Assembly (NCBI GenBank): GCA_009786445.1
Contig: WQTE01000008.1
Location: 1 to 43,897 of the forward strand
Length of the DNA stretch: 43,897 bases
Direction of reading: 5' to 3'
Origin: Oscillospiraceae bacterium
GTDB lineage: Bacteria; Bacillota; Clostridia; Oscillospirales; Oscillospiraceae
Positions 33,131 through 41,700 of this stretch are shown here, piece after piece. The position numbers and the translations under genes were made by a program. Below the pieces are notes generated by a model. The model made no database searches, was not told where the DNA came from, and saw only the letters and a list, made by a program, of their open reading frames with translations. The stretch's first letter is position 1, and each line of letters opens with the position of its first letter.

Positions 33131-33150
33131 CTGATTTGTTGCCCTTTAGC

Positions 33151-33900
33151 TTATTTCATAGCTAAAATAAAATCTTCAATATATTTATCCCAGAGCCTCC
33201 ATTCGTGGCTGCCGGGCTCAAATACGCTCTCGACATTCAGTCCGAGATGTTTTGCTTTTTTGCAGAATCCGACACTCATAAGATACAGGTCGTCCTGCTC
33301 TCCGCAGCGCACTGTAAATTCTAAATCTTTATGTTTTTCGGCATCCAGTAAGTTCATCGGTTCGAGTGACGTTGTTTCGAGTTCGTCTTTTTTTACCATC
33401 ATAAACGGGAATTCGTTACGTTGCTCTTCAGTCAGCCGCGGAAGGATTGCAACAGGGCTTAAAAAGCCTGAAAACAGCCCGACTTTTTTATATCTCTCAG
33501 GATATGTCAGGGCTATTCTTGCCGCCCCGTATCCACCCATAGAGATGCCTGCAATGTTATTAAGCTCACGTTTTCGAGGAACTCCTATCAACAGATTCAG
33601 GTATTCGGGCAGTTCGTTTGCCACAAATGAGAAATAGTTTTGCCCGTTGACGTCGTCGCAGTACATGCTGCGCCCTACGCTGGGCATTATGACCGTCACC
33701 CCTGCATCGCGCGAGAAGAGTTCCACGCGTGACAGGCGCAAAAATGATGTTGCATCGTCCGAAAGCCCATGCAACAGATAAAGGCACTTGCGCTCCGACA
33801 CCGGCATCTCCCCGATATGCGTAGAGTCAGGTGTCACCATTGTCAAAAGAGTGCTCATTTTTAGTTCCCTCGAGTAGAAATCAAGTGTTAGCAATGCCAT
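33151..33900 (-). CDS. Alpha/beta-hydrolase esterase (S-formylglutathione hydrolase / tributyrin esterase type)
   Basis: A 249-residue protein with the nucleophile in GISMGG (Ser about 120), the oxyanion segment YLLHGLSDDATSF, and a late PGSHEWRLWDKYI giving the His. This is the EstA/FrmB-like group that deacylates small or sugar esters. AAAGGAG precedes the ATG. The position upstream of the GH9 gene suggests deacetylation of imported oligosaccharides, an inference from context only. Confidence 0.8.
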   Translation of the reverse strand: MALLTLDFYSRELKMSTLLTMVTPDSTHIGEMPVSERKCLYLLHGLSDDATSFLRLSRVELFSRDAGVTVIMPSVGRSMYCDDVNGQNYFSFVANELPEYLNLLIGVPRKRELNNIAGISMGGYGAARIALTYPERYKKVGLFSGFLSPVAILPRLTEEQRNEFPFMMVKKDELETTSLEPMNLLDAEKHKDLEFTVRCGEQDDLYLMSVGFCKKAKHLGLNVESVFEPGSHEWRLWDKYIEDFILAMK

Positions 33901-33952
33901 GTCTTACTCCTTTCATTCGGTGAGTCTTGTATATTTAAGGTATGTATTATCC

Positions 33953-34351
33953 CTAATCGTCAGTCCCGTCAAAAACAATTCTTTCCTTCACAAATTCAGC
34001 AATCTTTTCGCTGTCTTTAATTGCTAACAGCATATCTGACTCTAAAAGGTCTATTCCCGAAGGATATCTTGGCTGGGTTGAATATCCATTCAAGCGCTTA
34101 CACATATCATGCAATTTCGCAAATGAATCATCATGGTTTTCGCATTCGGCTCTCAGTAATTCCAAGTCATGAGTACGGGGAGGATTAATATTTTTGTATA
34201 TCCAATACGCCTTCAACATCTTTTCAGCCGATTGTTGGCAATGATAGCAGATAATTTCTAAAGGTTTTTGATTCATTCCACACAGGTATTTTGCAGAGGA
34301 TAAATCCATGTCTGAATAAGAAACCCATTCATTAATCGTTATCTTATCCAT
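33953..34351 (-). CDS. HEPN-domain protein
   Basis: A 132-residue helical protein (CYHCQQSAEKMLKAYWIYKNINPPRTHDLELL) of the HEPN class. It overlaps by eight bases the nucleotidyltransferase gene in front of it. HEPN/MNT pairs are toxin-antitoxin or RNA-modifying couples: the HEPN part cuts RNA and the MNT part silences it, often by adenylylation. R..TH and NGYSTQPRYPS motifs are present. The pair is inserted in the run between prfB and the esterase. Confidence 0.82.
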   Translation of the reverse strand: MDKITINEWVSYSDMDLSSAKYLCGMNQKPLEIICYHCQQSAEKMLKAYWIYKNINPPRTHDLELLRAECENHDDSFAKLHDMCKRLNGYSTQPRYPSGIDLLESDMLLAIKDSEKIAEFVKERIVFDGTDD

Positions 34352-34673
34352 ATAATTTCAACCCTTTCCGAACAACTTCACCCTCGATATAACCCAAAGT
34401 ATTCTTGTTTCTGTCAAATTTGCTCTTCGTCCTTACTAACATATCAATGCCTCTTGTCCTGCTCTTAATTGAGCCTTGAATATCCCACGTTGCTTCAAGT
34501 TCACGCATACTTCCATCCGGAATGACAACGTAGAAATCATAGTCGCTATCTTCCTTAGCTGTACCATCTACAAAAGAACCAAAGAGATATATTTCCAATG
34601 CCGGAACAGTCTCCAAAATAATATCGACAATGCTCTTTACTTCGTTTTCAACATCTTTTTCTTTTGCCAACAT
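34344..34673 (-). CDS. Minimal nucleotidyltransferase (MNT) antitoxin-like protein
   Basis: A 109-residue protein with the nucleotidyltransferase signature FGSFVDGTAKEDSDYDFYVV (GS...SDxD, Gly32-Ser33, Asp44, Asp46), which binds metal and ATP. It is the partner of the HEPN protein. GGAGGTG lies before the ATG at 34673. The gene order MNT then HEPN is common in such pairs. Confidence 0.82.
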   Translation of the reverse strand: MLAKEKDVENEVKSIVDIILETVPALEIYLFGSFVDGTAKEDSDYDFYVVIPDGSMRELEATWDIQGSIKSRTRGIDMLVRTKSKFDRNKNTLGYIEGEVVRKGLKLYG

Positions 34674-34691
34674 AACATCTACACCTCCTTA

Positions 34692-35789
34692 TCATCCCAT
34701 ACTCAGATACGCTTCTATGAAGCCGTCTAAGTCGCCGTCCATTACTGCGTTTATGTTTCCGTTTTCATGCCCTGTCCTGTTGTCTTTTACTAAGGTGTAG
34801 GGCATGAAAACGTATGAGCGGATTTGGCTGCCCCATTCTATTTTCATTTGTTCGCCTTTGATGTCGCTTATCTTGTCGAGATGCTGTCTCTCTTTAATTT
34901 CGAGTAACTTTGAGCGAAGCATACGCATTGCTACTTCACGGTTTTGGTGCTGACTGCGCTCCATTTGACATGCTACGACCAAACCTGTCGGCAGATGTGT
35001 AATCCTGACTGCGCTTTCGGTTTTGTTGACATGCTGTCCGCCTGCGCCTGATGCCCGAAAAGTGTCTACCCTAAGATCCTCAGTCTTGATTTCGAGTTCT
35101 ACATCATCTGAAATCAGCGGTGCCACTTCGATTGCAGCAAACGATGTGTGGCGGCGGCCTGATGAGTCAAACGGGGATATGCGCACAAGGCGATGCACAC
35201 CGTTTTCACTTTTAAGCAAACCATAGGCGTTTTCTCCATCTATTTGGAGTGATGCTGATTTCACGCCCGCTTCCTCGCCATCCAGCCAATCGAGCAATTT
35301 AATTTTCATGCCGTGCCGCTCTGCCCAGCGTGTGTACATTCGATACAGCATTTGCGCCCAATCTTGTGCCTCGGTGCCTCCGGCTCCCGCGTGAAATGAT
35401 ACTATTGCCGCTGAGTTGTCATACTCTCCGCTGAGCAACGTTTCAAGCCTTGCCGTTTCGAGTGCTGCGCAAAACTCTTTAAACCCCGCTTCGACCTCTG
35501 CAAGCAGACTTTCATCCTTTTCTTCTGCACCCATTTGACACAACGTCATAAGGTCACTGAAAGAGCTTTCCAGTTTTTCATATGTTTCTATTTTGGTTTT
35601 CAGAGATTTTATGTTTTGCAAAACTATTTGCGAGTTTGACAAATCATTCCAAAAACCATCTTTTGCGCTTTCTGCTTCAAGCCTCTCCAGCTCGGCTGTA
35701 ATCTCCTCGAGCTTGAGTGCTTGCTTTAGCCCATCCAACTGTGGGCGCAAATTATTTATCGATTGTCTGAAATTGTCAAATTCAATCAT
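34692..35789 (-). CDS. prfB: Peptide chain release factor 2
   Basis: A 365-residue RF2. The codon-recognition tripeptide SPF (about 205-207) reads UGA/UAA, and GGQ (about 250-252, in GAGGQHVNK) releases the peptide. It is uninterrupted from ATG 35789, so the +1 frameshift site (CTT TGA) present near codon 25 in many bacteria is absent. The ATG overlaps the metallophosphoesterase stop (ATGA). Length is normal for the family, so the ORF appears complete. Confidence 0.95.
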   Translation of the reverse strand: MIEFDNFRQSINNLRPQLDGLKQALKLEEITAELERLEAESAKDGFWNDLSNSQIVLQNIKSLKTKIETYEKLESSFSDLMTLCQMGAEEKDESLLAEVEAGFKEFCAALETARLETLLSGEYDNSAAIVSFHAGAGGTEAQDWAQMLYRMYTRWAERHGMKIKLLDWLDGEEAGVKSASLQIDGENAYGLLKSENGVHRLVRISPFDSSGRRHTSFAAIEVAPLISDDVELEIKTEDLRVDTFRASGAGGQHVNKTESAVRITHLPTGLVVACQMERSQHQNREVAMRMLRSKLLEIKERQHLDKISDIKGEQMKIEWGSQIRSYVFMPYTLVKDNRTGHENGNINAVMDGDLDGFIEAYLSMG

Positions 35790-36664
35790 TGTCCTACCCG
35801 CAGTTCTACAATAACCAGCTCGGGGTTATTTAGAAATCTTGTCCATCCTAAGTGGTTTCCGAGACCTCGTGTCACTATCATTTGTGTGCCGCCGCTTGTG
35901 TATAATCCGCTCGTATATGTGGGAAACAGCTCCATCCTCGGACCTATCAGCCCGTCTGTAAACGGCAGTCTCACAAGTCCCCCGTGTGCGTGCCCGCTCA
36001 GCAGTAAGTCTACACCCAGTCTGCTGAACATCTCTATCTTGTAATTTCTATGATAGAGAACTATCAGAAATTCCGGAGCTTCGTTTTGATGTATGTTTCC
36101 TAAAAAATCGGCAGGTGTTATCATGTCAGCAGGACCGTTCGGGTCTTCGACTCCCGCCAAAATTATCGTGTCTCCACCGATTTCAAGCCTTTCAAAGCTG
36201 TTGCGAAGAAGCCTCACGCCACGATCTTCAAGTAACGAAAATAATGCCTGCAAATGCCCCGGTCCGAGATCCCACTCGTGATTTCCGGTCACAAAATATA
36301 CAGGAGCGATAGGCACCAGCCCGTCAATCAATTCTTCCGTTATTTCGAGTTGCCTTTCTATGGGCAGCCCGGGCTGGTATCGGTCAACAATATCACCAAC
36401 TATTACTATGATATCGGAATTTGATTCCCTCACAGCTTGTATAAGTTTCTCATTGCCCTCGCCGTGCTCCGCTCCGTGGTTATCCGCAAGGAGCGCAATT
36501 CTGTATCCGTCAAATGCAGGAGGCAGATGTGGAAATTCCAGAATGTACTCGGTTGTGACCAGTCTTGTATTGCTGTCAAATAGTATGATAGCTACGGAGA
36601 ATAATGCAATCAGAAAAAATATCAGAAACACTCCGAAGCAACCTACACGTCTTCGTCTTCTCAA
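35786..36664 (-). CDS. Membrane-anchored metallophosphoesterase
   Basis: A 292-residue protein with one N-terminal membrane anchor (about 8-28). Calcineurin-like motifs follow: ALLADNHG (the usual D-H reads DNH here), VGDIVDR, GNHEWD, and SGHAHGG near the end. It resembles YkuE-type phosphohydrolases. The two metals would sit between these motifs; substrate unknown. It is six bases after the NYN-LOTUS gene stop and overlaps prfB. Confidence 0.82.
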   Translation of the reverse strand: MRRRRRVGCFGVFLIFFLIALFSVAIILFDSNTRLVTTEYILEFPHLPPAFDGYRIALLADNHGAEHGEGNEKLIQAVRESNSDIIVIVGDIVDRYQPGLPIERQLEITEELIDGLVPIAPVYFVTGNHEWDLGPGHLQALFSLLEDRGVRLLRNSFERLEIGGDTIILAGVEDPNGPADMITPADFLGNIHQNEAPEFLIVLYHRNYKIEMFSRLGVDLLLSGHAHGGLVRLPFTDGLIGPRMELFPTYTSGLYTSGGTQMIVTRGLGNHLGWTRFLNNPELVIVELRVGQ

Positions 36665-36670
36665 TTGTTC

Positions 36671-37501
36671 TCAACTTTCTTTGTCACGCACAAATACATG
36701 CTTTATATTAGGGTCGGTCGTCTGCCTGAAGTCTGTCTCGAAACGGTCTATAGATTTTATCATTGATGACAGGCTTTTGTGTCCGAAATTGCGGTGGTCA
36801 AAGTCGGGCTGCTTTTTGAGTATGAGGTTTCCGAGTTCGCCCATGAATACCGACCCGCTATCACCTGCCAATGCGGCTACGGAGTCGGCTATAAGCTCAA
36901 TTACTTCCTGCGGCACAGGGGTTGTGCGCTGCTTTGCCGCATTTTGCGATTTATTTTTGTGTGATGACTGGGACTTTTGTCCGTTTTCACTTTGGTCTTC
37001 GGTTTCGCTTTGTGCTTCATTTTCCGCTGCAAGGGTTTCTGCGTGACGTTTGTTTATTACTTCGATGTATGTGAATTTGTCACACGCAGCAATAAATGCG
37101 CTTGGGGTTTTTCGTTCACCAATGCCTATGACCCGCTGCCCTGCCTCGCGCAATCTGATAACCAGCCTTGTGAAGTCACTGTCGCTCGACACTATGACAA
37201 AGCCATCGGTTCGCTCTGTATAGAGTATGTCCATCGCATCTATAATCATCGCCGAATCGCTGGAGTTTTTGCCTTGTGTGTAGCTGTACTGCTGTATCGG
37301 CGTGATAGCATTTTCCAAGAGCGATGATTTCCAACCGGAAACAACGGGACTTGTCCAGTCTCCGTAGATACGCTTTATCGTGGGTGTTCCGTATATTGCT
37401 ATTTCTTCCAAAACTCGCTTTATGCAGTTGCGCGGTATGTTTTCTGCATCAATGAGCACTGCGAGTCGGAGGTTGCTGAGGTTTAGTGAGTTGTTTGTCA
37501 A
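36671..37501 (-). CDS. NYN-domain protein with C-terminal LOTUS (OST-HTH) domain
   Basis: A 276-residue protein. The NYN nuclease fold (LAVLIDAENIP, Asp18; KNSSDSAMIIDAMDIL, Asp82; SSDSDF, Asp107/109) occupies about 10-150. A Ser/Gln/Lys-rich linker follows (about 160-190), then a LOTUS-like region (VIELIADSVAALAG ... GELGNLILKKQPDFDHRNFGHKSLSSMI). The combination is typical of RNA-targeting proteins; activity and substrate are unknown. It is upstream of the phosphoesterase by six bases. Confidence 0.85.
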   Translation of the reverse strand: MTNNSLNLSNLRLAVLIDAENIPRNCIKRVLEEIAIYGTPTIKRIYGDWTSPVVSGWKSSLLENAITPIQQYSYTQGKNSSDSAMIIDAMDILYTERTDGFVIVSSDSDFTRLVIRLREAGQRVIGIGERKTPSAFIAACDKFTYIEVINKRHAETLAAENEAQSETEDQSENGQKSQSSHKNKSQNAAKQRTTPVPQEVIELIADSVAALAGDSGSVFMGELGNLILKKQPDFDHRNFGHKSLSSMIKSIDRFETDFRQTTDPNIKHVFVRDKES

Positions 37502-37520
37502 ATATCTTCACCGCCTGATT

Positions 37521-38333
37521 TTAGTTTGTTGTTTGGGGTATTCTATCAAATTTACAGGAAAGTTGCAAGTTTTCCTCCAACCATTTTGCAACTCCATCGT
37601 TGTCATTTGCGCCGCATATATGATTTGAAACCGCTTTCACCTCGTCTATAGCATTTTCTACTGCCACGCCGATGCCACACCCTTTTACCATTAAAATATC
37701 GTTATAGTCATCGCCAAACACGACAATATCGTCAGTCGGTATGCCAAATTCCATTGCCACAACTTTTAAAGCATCCCATTTAGTGGCGTTGCGATTCATG
37801 ATCATTGCCATATGGGCAACTTCACTCGCACTTTCTTCAATATATAGTTCGGCAGGTATGTATTTGGCTAATCGCTTCATATCTAACGGTTCCGACGAGC
37901 CAATTACTATCCTGTCGGACAGTTTGTTTGGAATATCTGAAAAATCTGTTCTTATAAAAGCGGTATCGTGCCATACCTCTGAAACATCAAAGTTTGCATA
38001 TAGAGTTTCATCAATCTCCGCAGAAATGGTGAGGTCAGGAAAATCACGTGTAAATGAACGCAGGAGGTCATTTCCGGTTTCGGGCTTTATGCCAAAACTC
38101 GTATGTACCTCTCCATCTATATAAACAACCGCTCCATTGTGGACAATCAAGGCATCGGTAGGGATTTTTTCACAAAAGCTCTCAATAGCTCGTTTGGAGC
38201 GTGCTGTGGCAAACGCAATTTTGGTTCCATGCTTATGATAACGAGCAAGAACATCAATTGTGTAAGCGGAGATGGTTTTATCTGTTCGCAGCAACGTGCG
38301 GTCAAGGTCGGTGACAATCATTTTTACATTCAA
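37521..38333 (-). CDS. HAD-superfamily Cof-type phosphatase
   Basis: A 270-residue Cof-type HAD enzyme. Nucleophile Asp in VTDLDRTLL (DxD), Ser/Thr motif FATARSK, Lys in the cap region, and the late GDDYNDI motif. These dephosphorylate sugar phosphates or flavins; substrate not predictable. TTG at 38333 is ten bases after AGGGA; ATG at 38321 is also in frame. No operator is seen in front, only an AT-rich stretch. Confidence 0.82.
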   Translation of the reverse strand: MNVKMIVTDLDRTLLRTDKTISAYTIDVLARYHKHGTKIAFATARSKRAIESFCEKIPTDALIVHNGAVVYIDGEVHTSFGIKPETGNDLLRSFTRDFPDLTISAEIDETLYANFDVSEVWHDTAFIRTDFSDIPNKLSDRIVIGSSEPLDMKRLAKYIPAELYIEESASEVAHMAMIMNRNATKWDALKVVAMEFGIPTDDIVVFGDDYNDILMVKGCGIGVAVENAIDEVKAVSNHICGANDNDGVAKWLEENLQLSCKFDRIPQTTN

Positions 38334-38440
38334 TTCTATAAAGTTCCCTTCATTTATTCACATTGACTATTACACTTTTATTGACTGAAAAATCAACTAT
38401 AGCAGTATATCACGAGACTTTAATAACCACAACAGTATAA

Positions 38441-38482
38441 TTGTTTTTGGGTTTCCTCTGTTTGTTTTTGGGTTTCCTCTGT
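38441..38482. repeat. Perfect tandem duplication, 21 bases x 2
   Basis: The unit beginning TTGTTTTTGGG and ending TCCTCTGT occurs twice without a gap (38441-38461, 38462-38482), a sign of slippage. Confidence 0.85.
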
Positions 38483-38557
38483 TGTAGGGGTACAATACAC
38501 AAATACACAATACACCTGCAATGGTGTAAGGTGAAAATTGATCATAATTAACGCAGC

Positions 38558-38696
38558 GGGGCTGCTGCAAAACACTAGATTTGTCACTGAGAGAGAGCGG
38601 AGTGACTGAAAAATCCTTCTCGTAACGCATTTACTGAGCATTAAAATCCTTCACTTCGCTAAGGATGACAATTTTTTGGTGTTTTGCAACAGCCCC
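38558..38696. mobile_element. MITE-like element with terminal inverted repeats
   Basis: Ends GGGGCTGCTGCAAAACAC (38558-38575) and, reversed, GGGGCTGTTGCAAAACAC (38679-38696) match at 17 of 18 positions. About 100 bases between, without a coding frame, also hold GTCACT/GTGAC-like inner repeats. It lies 27 bases past the subtilase stop. Size and ends fit a miniature transposon; no target duplication was found. Confidence 0.55.
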
Positions 38697-38723
38697 TAAG
38701 TTTTGCGCTTATATTTCCTGCAA

Positions 38724-41700
38724 CTACGCTCTGCCGAGCCATCTGCCGCTTGCGGCAAACCTATGTCGCTCATTGCCAGCGGCACGGACTCCGCCCCTTG
38801 CCATAGCACCGTCAGCTTGCAGATAGTACCACAATCCGCCGCTCTGCACCCAACCTGTTGCCATAGCACCGTCGCCACGCAGGTAGTACCAGTCGCCATT
38901 CCAACGAACCCAGCCCGTCGCCATCGCACCATCCGATTGCAGATAGTACCACATTTCGCCGCTCTGCACCCAACCTGTCGCCATTGCTCCGCTTCCGCGC
39001 AGGTAGTACCAGCTACTATTCCACTCTATCCAGCCTGTCGCCATAGCTCCGCTTCTGCGCAGGTAGTACCAATCGCCGCGCCACTCTATCCAGCCCGTTG
39101 CCATCGCACCACTTCCGCGCAGGTAGTACCATGTTCCACTATAAAGTACCCATCCGGTTTGCATAATTCCGATATTATTGAAGAAAAAGTGCTCGCCCCC
39201 AATTTGAGCCCAGCCTCGGAGAGTTCCTCCGCTATCGAGGGTGAAGCGCCAGTTGCCATTAGCATCTTGCCGCCAACTCCCTGCCGGATTCACCGGTAGC
39301 CTAGGCGGTGGCAGGGGTGGTTCTGGTATCGGAGTTGGATCGGGCAGCGGCGGCGGCGGTGGTGGTGGTGGAAGTTGCAGAGGTGTTGCCGGTGTTGCTG
39401 TTATCGTAAGGGTCAACAACCTTGTTGTTCGTGGCTCTGCACCTCCACTTTCGATTGCTACATTGACAGTGAAGGTGAAGCTGCCGTTTGTTCCGCTTAG
39501 ATTTGCCTGTGTTCCTGCTATTGCTGCCGTGAATGGACCGTTTACTATTGTTATTTCAATGTCGTCCGACAGGCTAAGCCCGGCTATGATTGCTTCTACT
39601 GCTGCTCTTGCTTGAGGCATATTTATTACATTGGCTTGCAAAGCTGCATAGGTTGCGCCCTCTATCGTTGCGACAGCAGCCGCAATGTCTGCATCATACT
39701 GTGTGAGAAATATTCTCAGCACTACAGGTGCGCTCCATGGAGAATCATTGTGGTTGCCATCACCGAGCCGTCTGACTGTTATGTGTGTGCTGCCCGCTTC
39801 AATGATAGTTACTTCGCCGTCTGCGTTAATCGTAGCAACATCTTCATTACTGCTTTGCCATTCCAATGCACCTGTGCTTGCGCCGTCTGCCGTCGCCGAG
39901 AATATGGGCGGCGCGGCGCTTTCTATGTGAACGACAGTTGACGGACCTACAATAGTCGGCGCGAGTTGGCTTGTGCGGTTTACTATAAGTTCTACGTATT
40001 GTACTTCAGTATAACTTACATCGAAGTTTTGCCGTGCGAGAGCGTTAGTACTCAGCGTAACACTGAAGTCACGGGTTCCTGCTTCCGGTATATATGCCGG
40101 GTCTGTCCATGCAAATGTTCCAAACTCGACATTTCCTCCTGTCAGCGCTGAGTCAGATTTTGTCTGCCCGAAAGTTATCGGTGAGGCTGATGTGGGAAAC
40201 GTAAAGTCCAGCGGCGGCCACGCTGCTTGACCTATTGTGAAGTTTATAATCCTCGTACCGCTGAAGTTACCGATACCTGTTATTGTCACACTTGCCTCCC
40301 CTGCGTTTGTATTGTTTTGCCAATTTGAGAGTGTGAAGTGTGTGCCTTGTGCTAACGTGACATTGCTACCGCTCACTGCGCTTCCCGCAAATGCCGCCAC
40401 AGTAGGCGCAGGAGTGAGAGCCACCCCTGAAAATGTTTGTGACGGTATGCTGATTGACACGTTAGTGTCGCTAATCGGTCTTACTGTGATAGTTACAGTT
40501 GCAGAGCCGTAAAATGGGCTAAAGCCCGTTCCCGGTCTGACTACTCGGAAATGTACCGTATGCACTCCCGCATTTACAAATGTCGGACTGACAGGGAGCG
40601 TGTATTCGCCGTTTGCATCACGGAAAGCCACAACCCCTGCTCCTCCCGTGTCCTGCACAACAACGCTATGTTCCGCGCCGTTAAACATTACATTAATTGA
40701 TGGTGCGCTTATATCACTCGCCGGAATGGGACTGCCGACTATTGTAAATGTCGTGCTTTCACTGCCTGAAAAATTGCCGGATGGAGCAGCCGTAACCGTC
40801 ACGCGCCCTGTACCGGGGCTTGTGTTGTCGGAATAACTGACTATAAAAGCGTTTTCCGGAACATTTATGCCATCTATAACAACAGATGTTACGTTCGGCG
40901 TGATTGCGTTGTTTGTATAGTCAAAAACAGTACTCGAAAGAGTGATTACAGCACCTGTAAGCGACAACGGGTCGATTGTGAAGTCGCCGAGCACAAACTC
41001 TTCTTCACTGTGGGTATCCGATTCTGCAATTATAACCCGCACACTATATATCCCTGCATCTGTTGGAGCTGTGGTCACCCAAGCTGTCGTGCCCCCGAGA
41101 GTGTACTCAACTGTTATTGCGCCCAATCCCACTGCGCCTGTAACCGTAACGGCGCGTGGTGTATTGTTGAATGTCACTGTTGTAAGGTTGTAGCTTAAAT
41201 CTTCTCTAACTGTCGGCCGCCTTGTAACTTCGTCTGTTGGGATTGATTCCACATGCCCTTCTGTGTTTGCTGTGGTGACTCTAACGGTGATTGTCTGCCC
41301 GACATCTGCTTGCACAAGCGTGTATGTGCTATTCGTCGCGCCATCGATAAATGTGATGCCACGATACCACCTATAGCTTACCGCTCCGAGGTTGTCGATT
41401 GTCGGGGTGGAATTTAAGGTATGGTTTGCGGTGAGTGTTTCGCCAAACACAGCATCTCCTGTGATGATTATTGTGCCGCCGAGTTCTGCTACTAGTGGTT
41501 GCGAACGGATGTGAAGGTTTAGGCTTCGTCCACCCAGCCAATTCCAACTAGACCCACATAAAACATAAACCCAAATGCTGAAATCTCCATACTCTGTTGG
41601 TGTACCGGATATCAACCCTGTCTCATTTAGGGATAGACCGTCCGGAAGAAGGTCTCCTGTTCTCCACACAGCACTTGTGGGTAAATTTATCCCTTGCAAT

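Larger units (their letters stand above)
38334..38723. other. 390-base intergenic region between the HAD and subtilase genes
   Basis: The HAD gene is on the minus strand, so its promoter should lie in the left part (TTGATT at about 38395, TAATAG 18 bases on). No gene is found. The rest contains a perfect 21-base tandem duplication and a MITE-like inverted repeat, listed separately. Confidence 0.6.
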
